From NCBI RefSeq assembly GCF_901482605.1, contig NZ_LR590481.1, forward strand, positions 1,426,001-1,490,000: a DNA stretch of 64,000 bases, written 5' to 3'. This stretch comes from Hathewaya histolytica (lineage in GTDB: Bacteria > Bacillota > Clostridia > Clostridiales > Clostridiaceae). Each line of letters begins with the position of its first letter. The stretch's first letter is position 1. The translations under genes and the position numbers were made by a program. Shown piece by piece: positions 36,046 to 44,194 of this stretch. The notes under the pieces were generated by a model, which was not told the DNA's origin, made no database searches, and worked only from the letters and a program-made list of their open reading frames with translations.

Positions 36046-36121
36046 GATAATTATCTTTAGTGAGAGAATGTGTTAAAAGTATCAAACTCTCACCAATACC
36101 TCCTTAATTTTAGACATAATA

Positions 36122-36155
36122 AAAGCACCTACTATTTTTACTTAGTAAGTGCTTT
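36122..36155 (-). terminator. Terminator after small zinc-ribbon gene
   Basis: 13-bp stem AAAGCACCTACTA (36122-36134) / TAGTAAGTGCTTT (36143-36155), one G-U, loop of 8, T-rich minus-strand tail. It abuts the stop codon of the 36156 gene. Confidence 0.8.
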
Positions 36156-36317
36156 TTAATTAATTATTATTTCAAATTTACATCTATCACAATAAATAAA
36201 ACTTGTATTTTTTCTTTCTCCAGTATGTTTTAAATCCTGACCACATTCAGGGCATTTTATACAGTTACCATTTCTATAATCTTCTACTAATTTTCCTTTG
36301 GGAATTATTTTACTCAA
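36156..36317 (-). CDS. Small zinc-ribbon protein (53 residues, TTG start)
   Basis: The 53-residue protein has two CxxC pairs (CIKCPECGQ near residue 19-27, then YCDRCKFE near 42) and no other domain; such tiny ribbons often sit near portal or minor-capsid genes in Firmicute phages and are compared with Mu Com. The TTG start (36315-36317) is fixed by a perfect GGAGGTGA SD that lies inside the last codons of the minor capsid gene, so translation is coupled. A terminator follows. It is shorter than normal gene-finding limits. Confidence 0.75.
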   Translation of the reverse strand: MSKIIPKGKLVEDYRNGNCIKCPECGQDLKHTGERKNTSFIYCDRCKFEIIIN

Positions 36318-36322
36318 ATTAA

Positions 36323-38203
36323 TCACCTCCAAGGTAAATCTGGATATAATCTTTTTACTAACTTAATTGTATCTCTTTTATCTTTAATAGTCAATTCACC
36401 TTTTATATGTTCCTTTTCTTTTAAAAAACATACAGTTTCTGCCCATTGAGTATCTCTAATATCATATTTTAAATGGGTAACCTCATGTATTAAAGTTTGA
36501 GTTGTTACTAATTTTGTCTTAGTATTAGGAACATATATCTCAATCTGCTTCTTTCCCCAACAGATTCCTCTAATCTCATTCGGGACATTTTGATAATGTA
36601 ATTCTATATTTAAATTATTATCCTCAATATATTTTATTGTATCTTTTCCTACTTCAGATTTATTTAATTCTTTATATATATTTCTAGGTCTTATAACATC
36701 TATGTTATCACTCTCTTCTACAATATTATTGATATATAAATCTGCTCTTGCTTGACTGCTTATATTTAACTTATATGCTTGCTTCAATTCCTCATATTTC
36801 TTAATTTTATTATACTTCAATTTTTGGAACTCTTCAGGTGTATTAGGTAATCCTTCTACTAAAGATTCTTTATACTTATTAAATTCTCTTAAATCTGCTG
36901 TGTAATTTATTTCTTTTGTAGATCTTATATCTGCCTTTTCTCTATTATAATCTCTTCTAAGTTCCGGATTATTTTTCAAGTGTCCTCTTAATGTTTGCTC
37001 TATCTCCCTTACTTTATCATGAGCCTTTCGTTGCCCCTCAGTATCACAAGTACCTAACTCAAACCTTCTCCACTTCCTCAACTCTCTTTCAAGTGCTCTT
37101 TGCCTTTGTTCTGCTTCATATAACTTTATAGCTTCTTTTCCATCCGGTACTACTGGTAATTGAGTTATGCTTGGAAAATAAGTAGTTAATGTGTGCCTAC
37201 AATTAGGGTGCAATAATCCAGATTCTATAGCTTCACTTAATAGCTTATATTTCCCCTTGTATTCTTCTATAAACTCTTTACTGGGATGACTAAATACATC
37301 ATCTATTAATACTTTCCCTTGCCATGGTTCACAATGCTTACAAGTATTAGCATGAGCACTTACTACAACTAAATGTAATCCATATTCATCTCTTTTCTTA
37401 CCTTCTCCTAAAAGAGTTGCTCTATGACTTGCAGTTCTTAAGCACATCTCTGCATATGAAGCTATATTAACCCTCTTACCATCTTTATATTGAATACAAT
37501 TAATACCCTTGTCTAAGAAGTCCTTAGTAGCCATGTCTATTGCTTGATTTAATGTCTTAGTTCCATTTTGAAAATACATATGGGATTTAAATATTGTTTG
37601 CCTGTATACATCATCCATCTTTCTAAGTACTGCATGACTAGCTTTATTTAAATCGTTAGTTACGGTTTCTTGTAATGCATTTAACTTCTTATCATTTACC
37701 CCAAAGAAATTTGTTTCTTGTGGTGGTTTTATAGGTCTATTTAACAACTTAGATATATAATCTCTTACACCTTGCTTTTCTTCTATATCATTTGGTAGTC
37801 CAATAGATGGCTGTTTATTAAAAAATTGCTTAACCTTATCTATTAACTTACTTACTCTATTCTGACCTTTATTAAAATTGCCTTGTAATTCTCTATTTAT
37901 AGCTTGTTGTATGGGCTTATTATAGCCCTCAACTAACTTCTTATTTCTCTTTCTATATTTCTCAATCTCTCTAAGTTTAGTAAGTTGCCATTGCTCCCAC
38001 TGAAAACCTTCTTTACTTTGTTCTCTTTCATGAAAATAAAAAGCCCTATGCATAGAAGATATTAAATGAAGTTCCATTTGTTCAAATATCTTTCTAATGT
38101 CATAAGACTTTGCTTTTTCTTTTTTAATTTCTTTTTCTATAGATTTCTTAGTAACCCTCTTTAATATATCACCTAGTTTAGATGGTTTATTATTCTTGGC
38201 CAT
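36323..38203 (-). CDS. Minor capsid / head morphogenesis protein with C-terminal HExxH domain
   Basis: The 626-residue protein has a lysine-rich N-terminal region (1-120) and a helical body. The gp7/MuF-like core with VVSAHANTCKHCEPWQGKVL and GLLHPNCRHTLTTYFP (about residues 275-345) is the mark of Phage_min_cap2-type head proteins. The C-terminal 150 residues add a zinc-protease-like site, LIHEVTHLKYD (His573, Glu574, His577) followed by Glu589 in WAETVCF. MuF-type proteins in Firmicutes often carry variable C-terminal toxin or enzyme modules, so this may be injected or cleave something during infection. It overlaps the portal gene by 14 bases. Confidence 0.85.
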   Translation of the reverse strand: MAKNNKPSKLGDILKRVTKKSIEKEIKKEKAKSYDIRKIFEQMELHLISSMHRAFYFHEREQSKEGFQWEQWQLTKLREIEKYRKRNKKLVEGYNKPIQQAINRELQGNFNKGQNRVSKLIDKVKQFFNKQPSIGLPNDIEEKQGVRDYISKLLNRPIKPPQETNFFGVNDKKLNALQETVTNDLNKASHAVLRKMDDVYRQTIFKSHMYFQNGTKTLNQAIDMATKDFLDKGINCIQYKDGKRVNIASYAEMCLRTASHRATLLGEGKKRDEYGLHLVVVSAHANTCKHCEPWQGKVLIDDVFSHPSKEFIEEYKGKYKLLSEAIESGLLHPNCRHTLTTYFPSITQLPVVPDGKEAIKLYEAEQRQRALERELRKWRRFELGTCDTEGQRKAHDKVREIEQTLRGHLKNNPELRRDYNREKADIRSTKEINYTADLREFNKYKESLVEGLPNTPEEFQKLKYNKIKKYEELKQAYKLNISSQARADLYINNIVEESDNIDVIRPRNIYKELNKSEVGKDTIKYIEDNNLNIELHYQNVPNEIRGICWGKKQIEIYVPNTKTKLVTTQTLIHEVTHLKYDIRDTQWAETVCFLKEKEHIKGELTIKDKRDTIKLVKRLYPDLPWR

Positions 38204-39710
38204 CTTCTTCTACCTCTAGATCATCATCTTTATACTTTTCATCATCACCAACAATAGGAGGTTCATCTGTTGTGATATGCCCCTGTTCTTCCTTAAGCCT
38301 TTTTATTTCCTCTGCCTTTTCTTCATCTGTCCAGGTATCACCATATAATTCTTCAATACATTGCTCTATGCTCATAACACCAAAAGTCTTAGCCTTTCCC
38401 ACGGTTTCAACTTTATCATTGAATGAAGGTGAAGCATATTCACCAAAGTTAATAGTTACTTCTATATCTTCTCCAGGAGTTTTCTTTTGCATGGTTTCAT
38501 ATACCTTGAGAATAGTATTGATTAGCTCTGGTAATACCTCTTGAAGCTCATCTATTATCTTCTTTCTAGTGTATAATGTTGTCTTTTCCTTTTCTCTTTG
38601 GGCTTCTGCATTATCTAGTTTCTTAAGGTCTATTCCTAGTGTTGCTGGAGATACTATTCCTTGTAAGCACATATCTAAAGCTTTAGCATAACTTTCAATA
38701 AATGCCTGGTATCTAATTTCAGGTTGAATCATATCAATTTTAGAATTTTCTCCTTCTGCAAGTGAAGAATTAAGTTGAATAAACTGATTATCAAAGGGAT
38801 TAGGTTGCAATGGTTCTCCTGTATTAGGGTTATGAGGTATTAAATCTTCTGGTATATACTTTTGCACTCTACCAGCTCTTATTGCATCTATCCATTGGCT
38901 TATTACCTCGTCTAGTGCGTCAAAGGAATCAGTTTTATTATCAAATATAGATTTACCTCTTCCACTCCACTTTTGAGATTCAAAGAATTTCATAGGTACG
39001 GCCATCATAAAGCTATTATCAAAAGTTACATCTTGTAGTTGTTCAAGTTCTGGAACTAAAGATAAAGGTGCTTCTTCTCCCTTTTCATCAACTAACTTAT
39101 TCTTTATATATCCTTTGCCAAAACTCTCTATAAGTCTATAGTTTTTATTTCTAACAGTGTAATCAGTAAAGAACTGTACTTCTTGGAGCCTTCCTCTTTT
39201 TACTGTATAATCTACTCTTTCACCGCTGTAATACTCCAATATAGGATATGGAGTTAAATCAGTATCTATGGTTATTTTAAAAGCCCCATCACCAGCTATA
39301 AGAGTTTCAACAATAGACTTTTTTATTATTTTATTAAATTTATTATCCTTACATATTTCTTCCCACGTTTCTGCTTGTATTTCTTCCATATCTATACTGT
39401 TTATATCACTTGTAACTATATCTGCTAATGTCTCAACTATAATAGCTGGTAATCCTGAATGCATTTTTCTTATATTTAGTTTTTCACTTGGAACCGCAGC
39501 CCAAAACCTAGATTTACTTACTTGGTCTAAAGCCATACTCTTAAAAAATTGGTCCAGTTCTGACGGATCACCTCTATACCACATTCTATTTTTCATTACA
39601 TTACCTTCATAACTCAAAGGCTCTTGTATAATTATTGGATTCTGTGCTGCTGGTTGAATATTTAAAAGCTTCATAGCTGCTTTAGTTGCCATCTCTTTAA
39701 ACCACCCCAC
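38190..39710 (-). CDS. Portal protein (SPP1 gp6-type)
   Basis: The 506-residue protein forms the dodecameric head vertex through which DNA is packaged. Motifs include NRMWYRGDPSELDQFFKSM near residue 36, LIAGDGAFKITID near 135, and the C-terminal acidic tail (DDEKYKDDDLEVEEDGQE). It is located between terL and the minor capsid gene, as expected. Length agrees with other portals of this type. Confidence 0.92.
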   Translation of the reverse strand: MGWFKEMATKAAMKLLNIQPAAQNPIIIQEPLSYEGNVMKNRMWYRGDPSELDQFFKSMALDQVSKSRFWAAVPSEKLNIRKMHSGLPAIIVETLADIVTSDINSIDMEEIQAETWEEICKDNKFNKIIKKSIVETLIAGDGAFKITIDTDLTPYPILEYYSGERVDYTVKRGRLQEVQFFTDYTVRNKNYRLIESFGKGYIKNKLVDEKGEEAPLSLVPELEQLQDVTFDNSFMMAVPMKFFESQKWSGRGKSIFDNKTDSFDALDEVISQWIDAIRAGRVQKYIPEDLIPHNPNTGEPLQPNPFDNQFIQLNSSLAEGENSKIDMIQPEIRYQAFIESYAKALDMCLQGIVSPATLGIDLKKLDNAEAQREKEKTTLYTRKKIIDELQEVLPELINTILKVYETMQKKTPGEDIEVTINFGEYASPSFNDKVETVGKAKTFGVMSIEQCIEELYGDTWTDEEKAEEIKRLKEEQGHITTDEPPIVGDDEKYKDDDLEVEEDGQE

Positions 39711-39765
39711 TTCTCTTCCTCCTTTTATTTATGTTAAAATAATCCTAATGAAAGGAATGATATAA

Positions 39766-40092
39766 ATGCTAGATAAAAGTTATAAAATACTAAAAATTAT
39801 TAAAGAAAATCCTTTAAATGAAAATGAATTACTATCTCTATGCAAAAACTCATATATTACTCCATCTTTAATGTTAAAAAAACATTGGATTACTTATTCA
39901 AATTTATCTGAAAATGGTGAGCCACTACAACCATATGTTATTACTGATATAGGATTAGAATATCTTTTAAATAAAGTACAACAAGATAAAATATTTTGGC
40001 GTGCATTTTTTAGTAATTTCATAAGTGGCTTTATTGTAGGTATTCTAGTTACAATATTAGGTGCATATTTAAAATTTAAATTTGGGTTATAA
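39766..40092 (+). CDS. Winged-helix plus membrane-anchor protein (plus-strand moron)
   Basis: The 108-residue protein has an N-terminal winged-helix-like region (SYKILKIIKENPLNENELL... ITDIGLEYLLNKV, residues 5-72) and a C-terminal transmembrane helix (FISGFIVGILVTILGAYLKF). An SD GAAAGGAATG lies before the ATG. It is divergent from portal and lies between portal and terL, so it is probably expressed independently in the lysogen. Its 3' end overlaps a minus-strand small gene by 6 bases. Function unknown; membrane-tethered regulators of this shape are rare. Confidence 0.65.
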   Translation: MLDKSYKILKIIKENPLNENELLSLCKNSYITPSLMLKKHWITYSNLSENGEPLQPYVITDIGLEYLLNKVQQDKIFWRAFFSNFISGFIVGILVTILGAYLKFKFGL

Positions 40093-40194
40093 GAAACTTT
40101 TTATAATTGTTACTCCTACCAGTATTCCTACTATAAGCCCCCATGCAAAACCACCTACATTTGTATTGGGGTTATTTTTAATTTTTATGCCCAT
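40087..40194 (-). CDS. Small membrane peptide (35 residues) after terL
   Basis: The protein begins MGIKIKNNPNTNVGGFAW and ends in a transmembrane helix with lysine-Ser-Phe-Leu tail. AGGAGG seven bases before the ATG is a strong SD and lies just after the terL stop. Too short for usual gene callers. Its end is antisense to the 39766 moron's last codons. Role unknown; such peptides are frequent in clostridial phages. Confidence 0.6.
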   Translation of the reverse strand: MGIKIKNNPNTNVGGFAWGLIVGILVGVTIIKSFL

Positions 40195-40196
40195 TT

Positions 40197-41546
40197 CTAT
40201 TCCTCCTTATAATCTCCTATTAGCTTTCTAAAAGGTATCCATGCATATTGAGAACTGTTTATTGTATGGTCATTACTATCCTCAGGCTCGTACTTATCTT
40301 CCTTCCATGAATAACTCTCTAACTCTCTAATATGTTCCTTACAATGCTCTAATACATAGTAAAATATCTTATTACTTGTATTAATCCACCCTAGCATTAA
40401 GTGTATTCTATCTATTATAGTTACTTTCTTATATGAATTAATAAAGTTATATAAACAAGGGTTAGTCCTTTTAAACTTCTTAAGCTCCATTATTGTAGCC
40501 TGGTCTGCAGAATCTATGAACACATCTCTAGCAAAGCCCCATTCTCCCCTATTCTTTTCTAGAAACTTAAAAAACTTAGGAGCTATATCAGATGGTGCTA
40601 ATGGTACGTCTAAATCCTTATTGTTATATACTTCTTCATCTAATACTACTACTTGTTTTTTATCTGTAATACCTAGAAACGTCATAGCTATAGTATCAGG
40701 ACTACTCTGTGAATATGATGTATCTAAAGCAGCCGTAAACTGAATAAACTTCATCTCTTTAGCCTTAGGCTTAGATATTACATTATTCTTTCTTTCAAAA
40801 TTACTAAAGATAAGTCCTGTTGCTCTACCTCTTAATCCTAATATTTTATTCTTATATAGCTTAGTTCCTTTAGGAGCACTCATTTTCTTTTTTTCTATAT
40901 CTTCTTCACTAAGACTTGCATTGTCATAGAAACTAAAAAACCAGTAGGTCCAATTAGGCTTCTCTTCTGAATTGAGTTGCTCTAATATTTCTACTGGTAC
41001 ATCTTTTTTATATTTTTCTAGTGGTCTAGAACAATTTATAAACTCCGAATAAATAGGTAAGTTAGGATCATCAGGATTAAGTGTAGCCATAAGATAATCA
41101 TTTCTAGTACATATCTCTCTTACAAAATCAATACTTGCTGTATTAATTTCATCAATCAATACACAACCAAATTGAGAACCTAGGGCCATCTTCCACTTAT
41201 CAACATTATCATAACCTAAAATGTATATTATCTTTTCACCATTAGATGTTTGATATTTAATATGAGGTATCTTATTATCCTTATCCCCATTACCGTTATA
41301 CTTAACTAAATCTCCAAATACATCAATTATTCCATATTCCTTTTGAATTATATTCTTTTCTGCTACCCCTGTTGTCTTAGCTGCTATAACGTGCATTTTC
41401 TTTTTAGACTTAGCAACCTTTAGCATGAACTTTGTAATTCCCACTGTTGTCTTACCTGCTGCTGTTGTACCTTCTAAAAACTCAACTGGTGCATTATGCT
41501 TTATGAAGTCTCTGTACTTAGGTGATAACTTATATTCATTACTCAT
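40197..41546 (-). CDS. terL: Terminase large subunit
   Basis: The 449-residue ATP-driven packaging motor and headful/cos nuclease. It has the P-loop EGTTAAGKTTVG near residue 26, Walker B CVLIDEINT near 130, and the RNase H-like nuclease beginning AALDTSYSQSSPD near 270 with DSADQ near 350. I start at ATG 41544-41546, eight bases from AGGTGA; the frame overlaps terS by eight bases. PBSX/Terminase_3-like; packaging mode (pac or cos) is not decided by the sequence. Confidence 0.93.
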   Translation of the reverse strand: MSNEYKLSPKYRDFIKHNAPVEFLEGTTAAGKTTVGITKFMLKVAKSKKKMHVIAAKTTGVAEKNIIQKEYGIIDVFGDLVKYNGNGDKDNKIPHIKYQTSNGEKIIYILGYDNVDKWKMALGSQFGCVLIDEINTASIDFVREICTRNDYLMATLNPDDPNLPIYSEFINCSRPLEKYKKDVPVEILEQLNSEEKPNWTYWFFSFYDNASLSEEDIEKKKMSAPKGTKLYKNKILGLRGRATGLIFSNFERKNNVISKPKAKEMKFIQFTAALDTSYSQSSPDTIAMTFLGITDKKQVVVLDEEVYNNKDLDVPLAPSDIAPKFFKFLEKNRGEWGFARDVFIDSADQATIMELKKFKRTNPCLYNFINSYKKVTIIDRIHLMLGWINTSNKIFYYVLEHCKEHIRELESYSWKEDKYEPEDSNDHTINSSQYAWIPFRKLIGDYKEE

Positions 41547-42120
41547 TGTCTTCATCACCTAATTGCTCTAATATTGAATCTAGCTTAGCTGTAGAGTTAA
41601 TATTTGCGTCTATCTCTAACTTATCTTTAAACATTCCTAGATGCTTACCTAATAACTCTAATGCCTTAACCTTATCACATGTACTTACTTCAATACCATT
41701 CTTCCCACGTTTAATACTAGAAATAGCTTTCTTTTCTTCATTTGTTAATTCATCAGTTAATACTAAATCTACTGTTTTATATTTCATTGGTTCTCCAGTT
41801 TCGGGGTCCAATATAGGTTGTCCATCTTCATTGTATGCCGTCTTTTCAACTACCTTTGCATACTTGGAACCATTGCTGAATGCAATAGCTGCTAATTCAT
41901 TTAAAACCTTATCTTGTGTTATCTCGGTTCGCTTTTCTCTATCCTTAATCCTTTTGTCTATATAATATTTAACCTTAGCATTTCTTAGCAATCTATTTCC
42001 GTTGACTGCTGCCGTTTCATCTTTTTTAATATTTTTATATGCTGACTTATATGCTCTAGTGGCATTGAGATCCACTAGGTATTCATCACAAAATATCTTC
42101 TGTTTTGATGTTAGCTTCAC
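41539..42120 (-). CDS. terS: Terminase small subunit
   Basis: The 193-residue protein recognises phage DNA for packaging. The N-terminal HTH segment (LTSKQKIFCDEYLVDLNATRA, then AAVNGNRLLRNAKVKYYIDKR) is the family signature. A GTG start follows GGAGGTGG. It is first of the head operon and overlaps terL, typical for coupled terminase subunits. Confidence 0.92.
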   Translation of the reverse strand: MKLTSKQKIFCDEYLVDLNATRAYKSAYKNIKKDETAAVNGNRLLRNAKVKYYIDKRIKDREKRTEITQDKVLNELAAIAFSNGSKYAKVVEKTAYNEDGQPILDPETGEPMKYKTVDLVLTDELTNEEKKAISSIKRGKNGIEVSTCDKVKALELLGKHLGMFKDKLEIDANINSTAKLDSILEQLGDEDNE

Positions 42121-42142
42121 AATGCCACCTCCTTTTATGCAT

Positions 42143-42170
42143 TAAAAAAGAGCCCTGTTATGAGCTCTTT
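42143..42170 (-). terminator. Terminator directly before terS
   Basis: 7-bp stem AAAGAGC (42147-42153) / GCTCTTT (42164-42170), loop 10, followed on the minus strand by TTTTTT. Only about 25 bases separate it from the terS SD, so terS either has a buried promoter or depends on read-through. Confidence 0.78.
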
Positions 42171-42181
42171 AACACTAAATA

Positions 42182-42388
42182 TTAATCATTTACATGATCA
42201 GTATAAATAGCACAGAAGTCCACGCCGTATACTGCAGTACAAGGACAATCATCATGATCGCACCACACTATAGGAAAACTCCCTTTTTTATAACCATTTT
42301 GAATAATAGGTTCACCATCTTCCATCTTAACCCATGCTTTAGAACCCATAATGCAATCATCACTATCATTCCAGTTTACTATTTGCAT
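42182..42388 (-). CDS. Small Cys/Asp-rich phage protein, unknown
   Basis: The 68-residue protein (MQIVNWNDSDDCIMG, PIVWCDHDDCPCTAVYG, VDFCAIYTDH) has several cysteines and acidic residues that could bind a metal. An AGGAGGGG SD precedes it. It lies between the ArpU-like late regulator and terminase. Unknown function. Confidence 0.6.
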   Translation of the reverse strand: MQIVNWNDSDDCIMGSKAWVKMEDGEPIIQNGYKKGSFPIVWCDHDDCPCTAVYGVDFCAIYTDHVND

Positions 42389-42509
42389 TATTCCCCCCTC
42401 CTTATGTGTATATACTTCTACACATAAGGAATCAATCCTCTAACAATAATTCGATCCTTTACCCCATTCCTTACACATAAAGGAAATATTTATGCCAAAA
42501 CTATTAAAC

Positions 42510-42719
42510 TTACTTTTGCCTAATAGCTCCTTTAATTCTCCTATAGCTTCTCTCACTCATACACTCTCTTAAATTATCAGCTATATTTTCCTTCTTAATC
42601 TTCCTAGAGCTACAATAAGGACACACTAAGTATCCTTTCATAATCTCTATATCTTCTGATAGTAATACAAATTCTTTTCTACAACTACAACATATATAAC
42701 TTGTATAAATGCTTAGCAT
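42510..42719 (-). CDS. Small zinc-ribbon protein, unknown
   Basis: The 69-residue protein has CCSCRKE near residue 10 and CPYCSSRK near 33, a zinc-ribbon pair, then a basic helical tail. It is close to the late-gene start and may assist transcription or packaging, but this is a guess from position. Confidence 0.6.
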   Translation of the reverse strand: MLSIYTSYICCSCRKEFVLLSEDIEIMKGYLVCPYCSSRKIKKENIADNLRECMSERSYRRIKGAIRQK

Positions 42720-42741
42720 ATCCTCACCTTCTTTCTAAAAT

Positions 42742-42770
42742 AATAAAAGCACCTGGATTCTTCCAAGTGC
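42742..42770 (-). terminator. Terminator after late regulator gene
   Basis: 8-bp stem GCACCTGG (42749-42756) / CCAAGTGC (42763-42770), one G-U, loop 6, then T-rich on the minus strand. It would stop early transcripts before the 42719 gene, unless antitermination applies. Confidence 0.75.
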
Positions 42771-42850
42771 CTTCCTAAATTTTCTATGATACTATCTTAA
42801 CATATCTAATTGATAATATGTTGTCGTAAAAGCGACTATAAACCGACACT

Positions 42851-43279
42851 TTAGCGACATAATAATGGTATCATTTTATTTATAGCTCTAATTTTAGCTT
42901 GTCTGCAAGTTGAAGTACCTGCTCTTAATTTATATGCTATTCCTTTCCATGAAAGTGTTGGTGATATTAAATACTTTAATTTTATAACTTCTTTCTCAAA
43001 CTCACTAAGAATCTGTACTGCATTATCTATTTTCGCTATGTTTATTTCATTAATTTTTCTCTGATTTTGATATTCTTCTATTTTAGATTCCTTATTAATT
43101 AACCTGTCCTCAACTTCTATACTAATCTTATTGGTTTTCCCTGTCCTTTCTTGGAACTTAACAGCTTTAACATCATAATCATTTTTTAATAATTCAATCT
43201 CCAACTCTAAATTTTTCACATCATTGATCCATAATATATATGAATCTAACATCATTTGTACTTTTACATAGTCTTTCAT
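42851..43279 (-). CDS. Late gene transcription regulator, ArpU / sigma-region-4-like
   Basis: The 142-residue protein has a coiled-coil body and a C-terminal HTH resembling sigma-70 region 4 (LSEFEKEVIKLKYL, SWKGIAYKLRAGTSTCRQAKIRA). ArpU-type proteins sit at the end of early regions of Firmicute phages and control late genes. This position, 730 bases upstream of terS and right before the terminator, fits exactly. The binding site is not identified; the 42790-42850 stretch contains repeated GCGAC motifs that could be involved. Confidence 0.75.
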   Translation of the reverse strand: MKDYVKVQMMLDSYILWINDVKNLELEIELLKNDYDVKAVKFQERTGKTNKISIEVEDRLINKESKIEEYQNQRKINEINIAKIDNAVQILSEFEKEVIKLKYLISPTLSWKGIAYKLRAGTSTCRQAKIRAINKMIPLLCR

Positions 43280-43305
43280 TTAATCACCTACTCTTAATTA
43301 TTAAA

Positions 43306-43344
43306 TAAAAAATACCGCATATTCTTTTGAATAATACGGTATTT
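43306..43344 (-). terminator. Hairpin downstream of small membrane moron
   Basis: AAATACCG (43310-43317) pairs with CGGTATTT (43337-43344), extended by weaker A/T pairs, then T-rich on the minus strand. It follows the 43405 gene and precedes the late regulator. Confidence 0.65.
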
Positions 43345-43404
43345 AAATAATATTTTTAGTTTGTTATCCTTATCTCTTCAAAGGGCTAATCAATAAAATG
43401 GGAT

Positions 43405-43581
43405 TTATCTTTTTCCAACTTTATCATCTCCGAGTGCAATAAAACCTGCTGTAACAGCAAGTGCAAACATTATGTCATGTGCGCCAAGCGGATTTGTTAC
43501 AATGGAATATACCAAAAACGCTGTACAAATTAACAATACAGCCAATATAATACCACGCAAAATTTTTCTGCTTTTAGACAT
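43405..43581 (-). CDS. Small two-helix membrane protein (moron-like)
   Basis: The 58-residue protein (MSKSRKILRGIILAVLLICT, then MFALAVTAGFIALGDD) has two transmembrane helices. The start is ATG 43579-43581 with GGGAGG eight bases before. It is flanked by a 125-base AT-rich gap with promoter-like TTGAAA/TATAAT motifs and by a hairpin after it, and its codons look more GC-rich than the neighbours. This points to independently acquired cargo. Function unknown. Confidence 0.6.
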   Translation of the reverse strand: MSKSRKILRGIILAVLLICTAFLVYSIVTNPLGAHDIMFALAVTAGFIALGDDKVGKR

Positions 43582-43724
43582 CTTTATAACCTCCCCCAAT
43601 TGTAATTTATCCTTTTGTTGAAAAGTACTAGCTCGTATAATAATACAATTATAACTTATAATATAACATATTTTTCAACACCGCATTATTCAATTTTCAA
43701 AGAACACTTTTATTTATAATGCTT

Positions 43725-44117
43725 TCATATCTCACTTAAACTTATTTCAACTCTCTCTTTTTCTTCTGTATATCTCTTAATTACAGTTAGATCTATTACT
43801 TGCTTATCATCATCATAGGCTAGCTTATTTAATGCATCTAAAATAATTTTTGCTATGTTATCTACATCAGGCTTTTTTGTTGGGTGTTCTAACCCATTTT
43901 TTATGCTCTGTATTCTCTTTTTACTATAAGACTTAGGTATTTTATAATAAGCAGTTATTATTGCCTTTAAATTACCTTCTAGATACTTTCCACCCTGTTG
44001 TTTATAGTTCATTTTAACCCAATTTTCATATTCAACCGTATCTTTAGGAGTAACACCATGTCCATTAAAAATTCTAGGCCTTGCTTTACCCTTTATTTTA
44101 CCTTCGACTATTATCAC
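43725..44117 (-). CDS. rusA: RusA-type Holliday junction resolvase
   Basis: The 130-residue endonuclease resolves four-way junctions during phage recombination. RusA features: GKARPRIFNGHG at the N-terminus, TKKPDVDNIAKIILDALNKL near residues 80-100 with the acidic catalytic residues, and AYDDDKQVIDL. A GTG start follows GAGGTGA. It ends an early/middle group with a strong hairpin just upstream. Confidence 0.9.
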   Translation of the reverse strand: MIIVEGKIKGKARPRIFNGHGVTPKDTVEYENWVKMNYKQQGGKYLEGNLKAIITAYYKIPKSYSKKRIQSIKNGLEHPTKKPDVDNIAKIILDALNKLAYDDDKQVIDLTVIKRYTEEKERVEISLSEI

Positions 44118-44140
44118 TGATTCTCACCTCTAAAATGATT

Positions 44141-44182
44141 GTTATATGAGAATACAGTTATAAAACTGTACTCCCATATAAC
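44141..44182 (-). other. 19-bp stem hairpin before rusA
   Basis: Arms 44141-44159 and 44164-44182 pair over 19 positions with two G-U and a 4-base loop. There is no T run, so it is not a normal terminator; an RNase III cleavage site or mRNA-stability hairpin between the 44195 gene and rusA is more likely. Confidence 0.7.
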
Positions 44183-44194
44183 ATTACTTTTATA

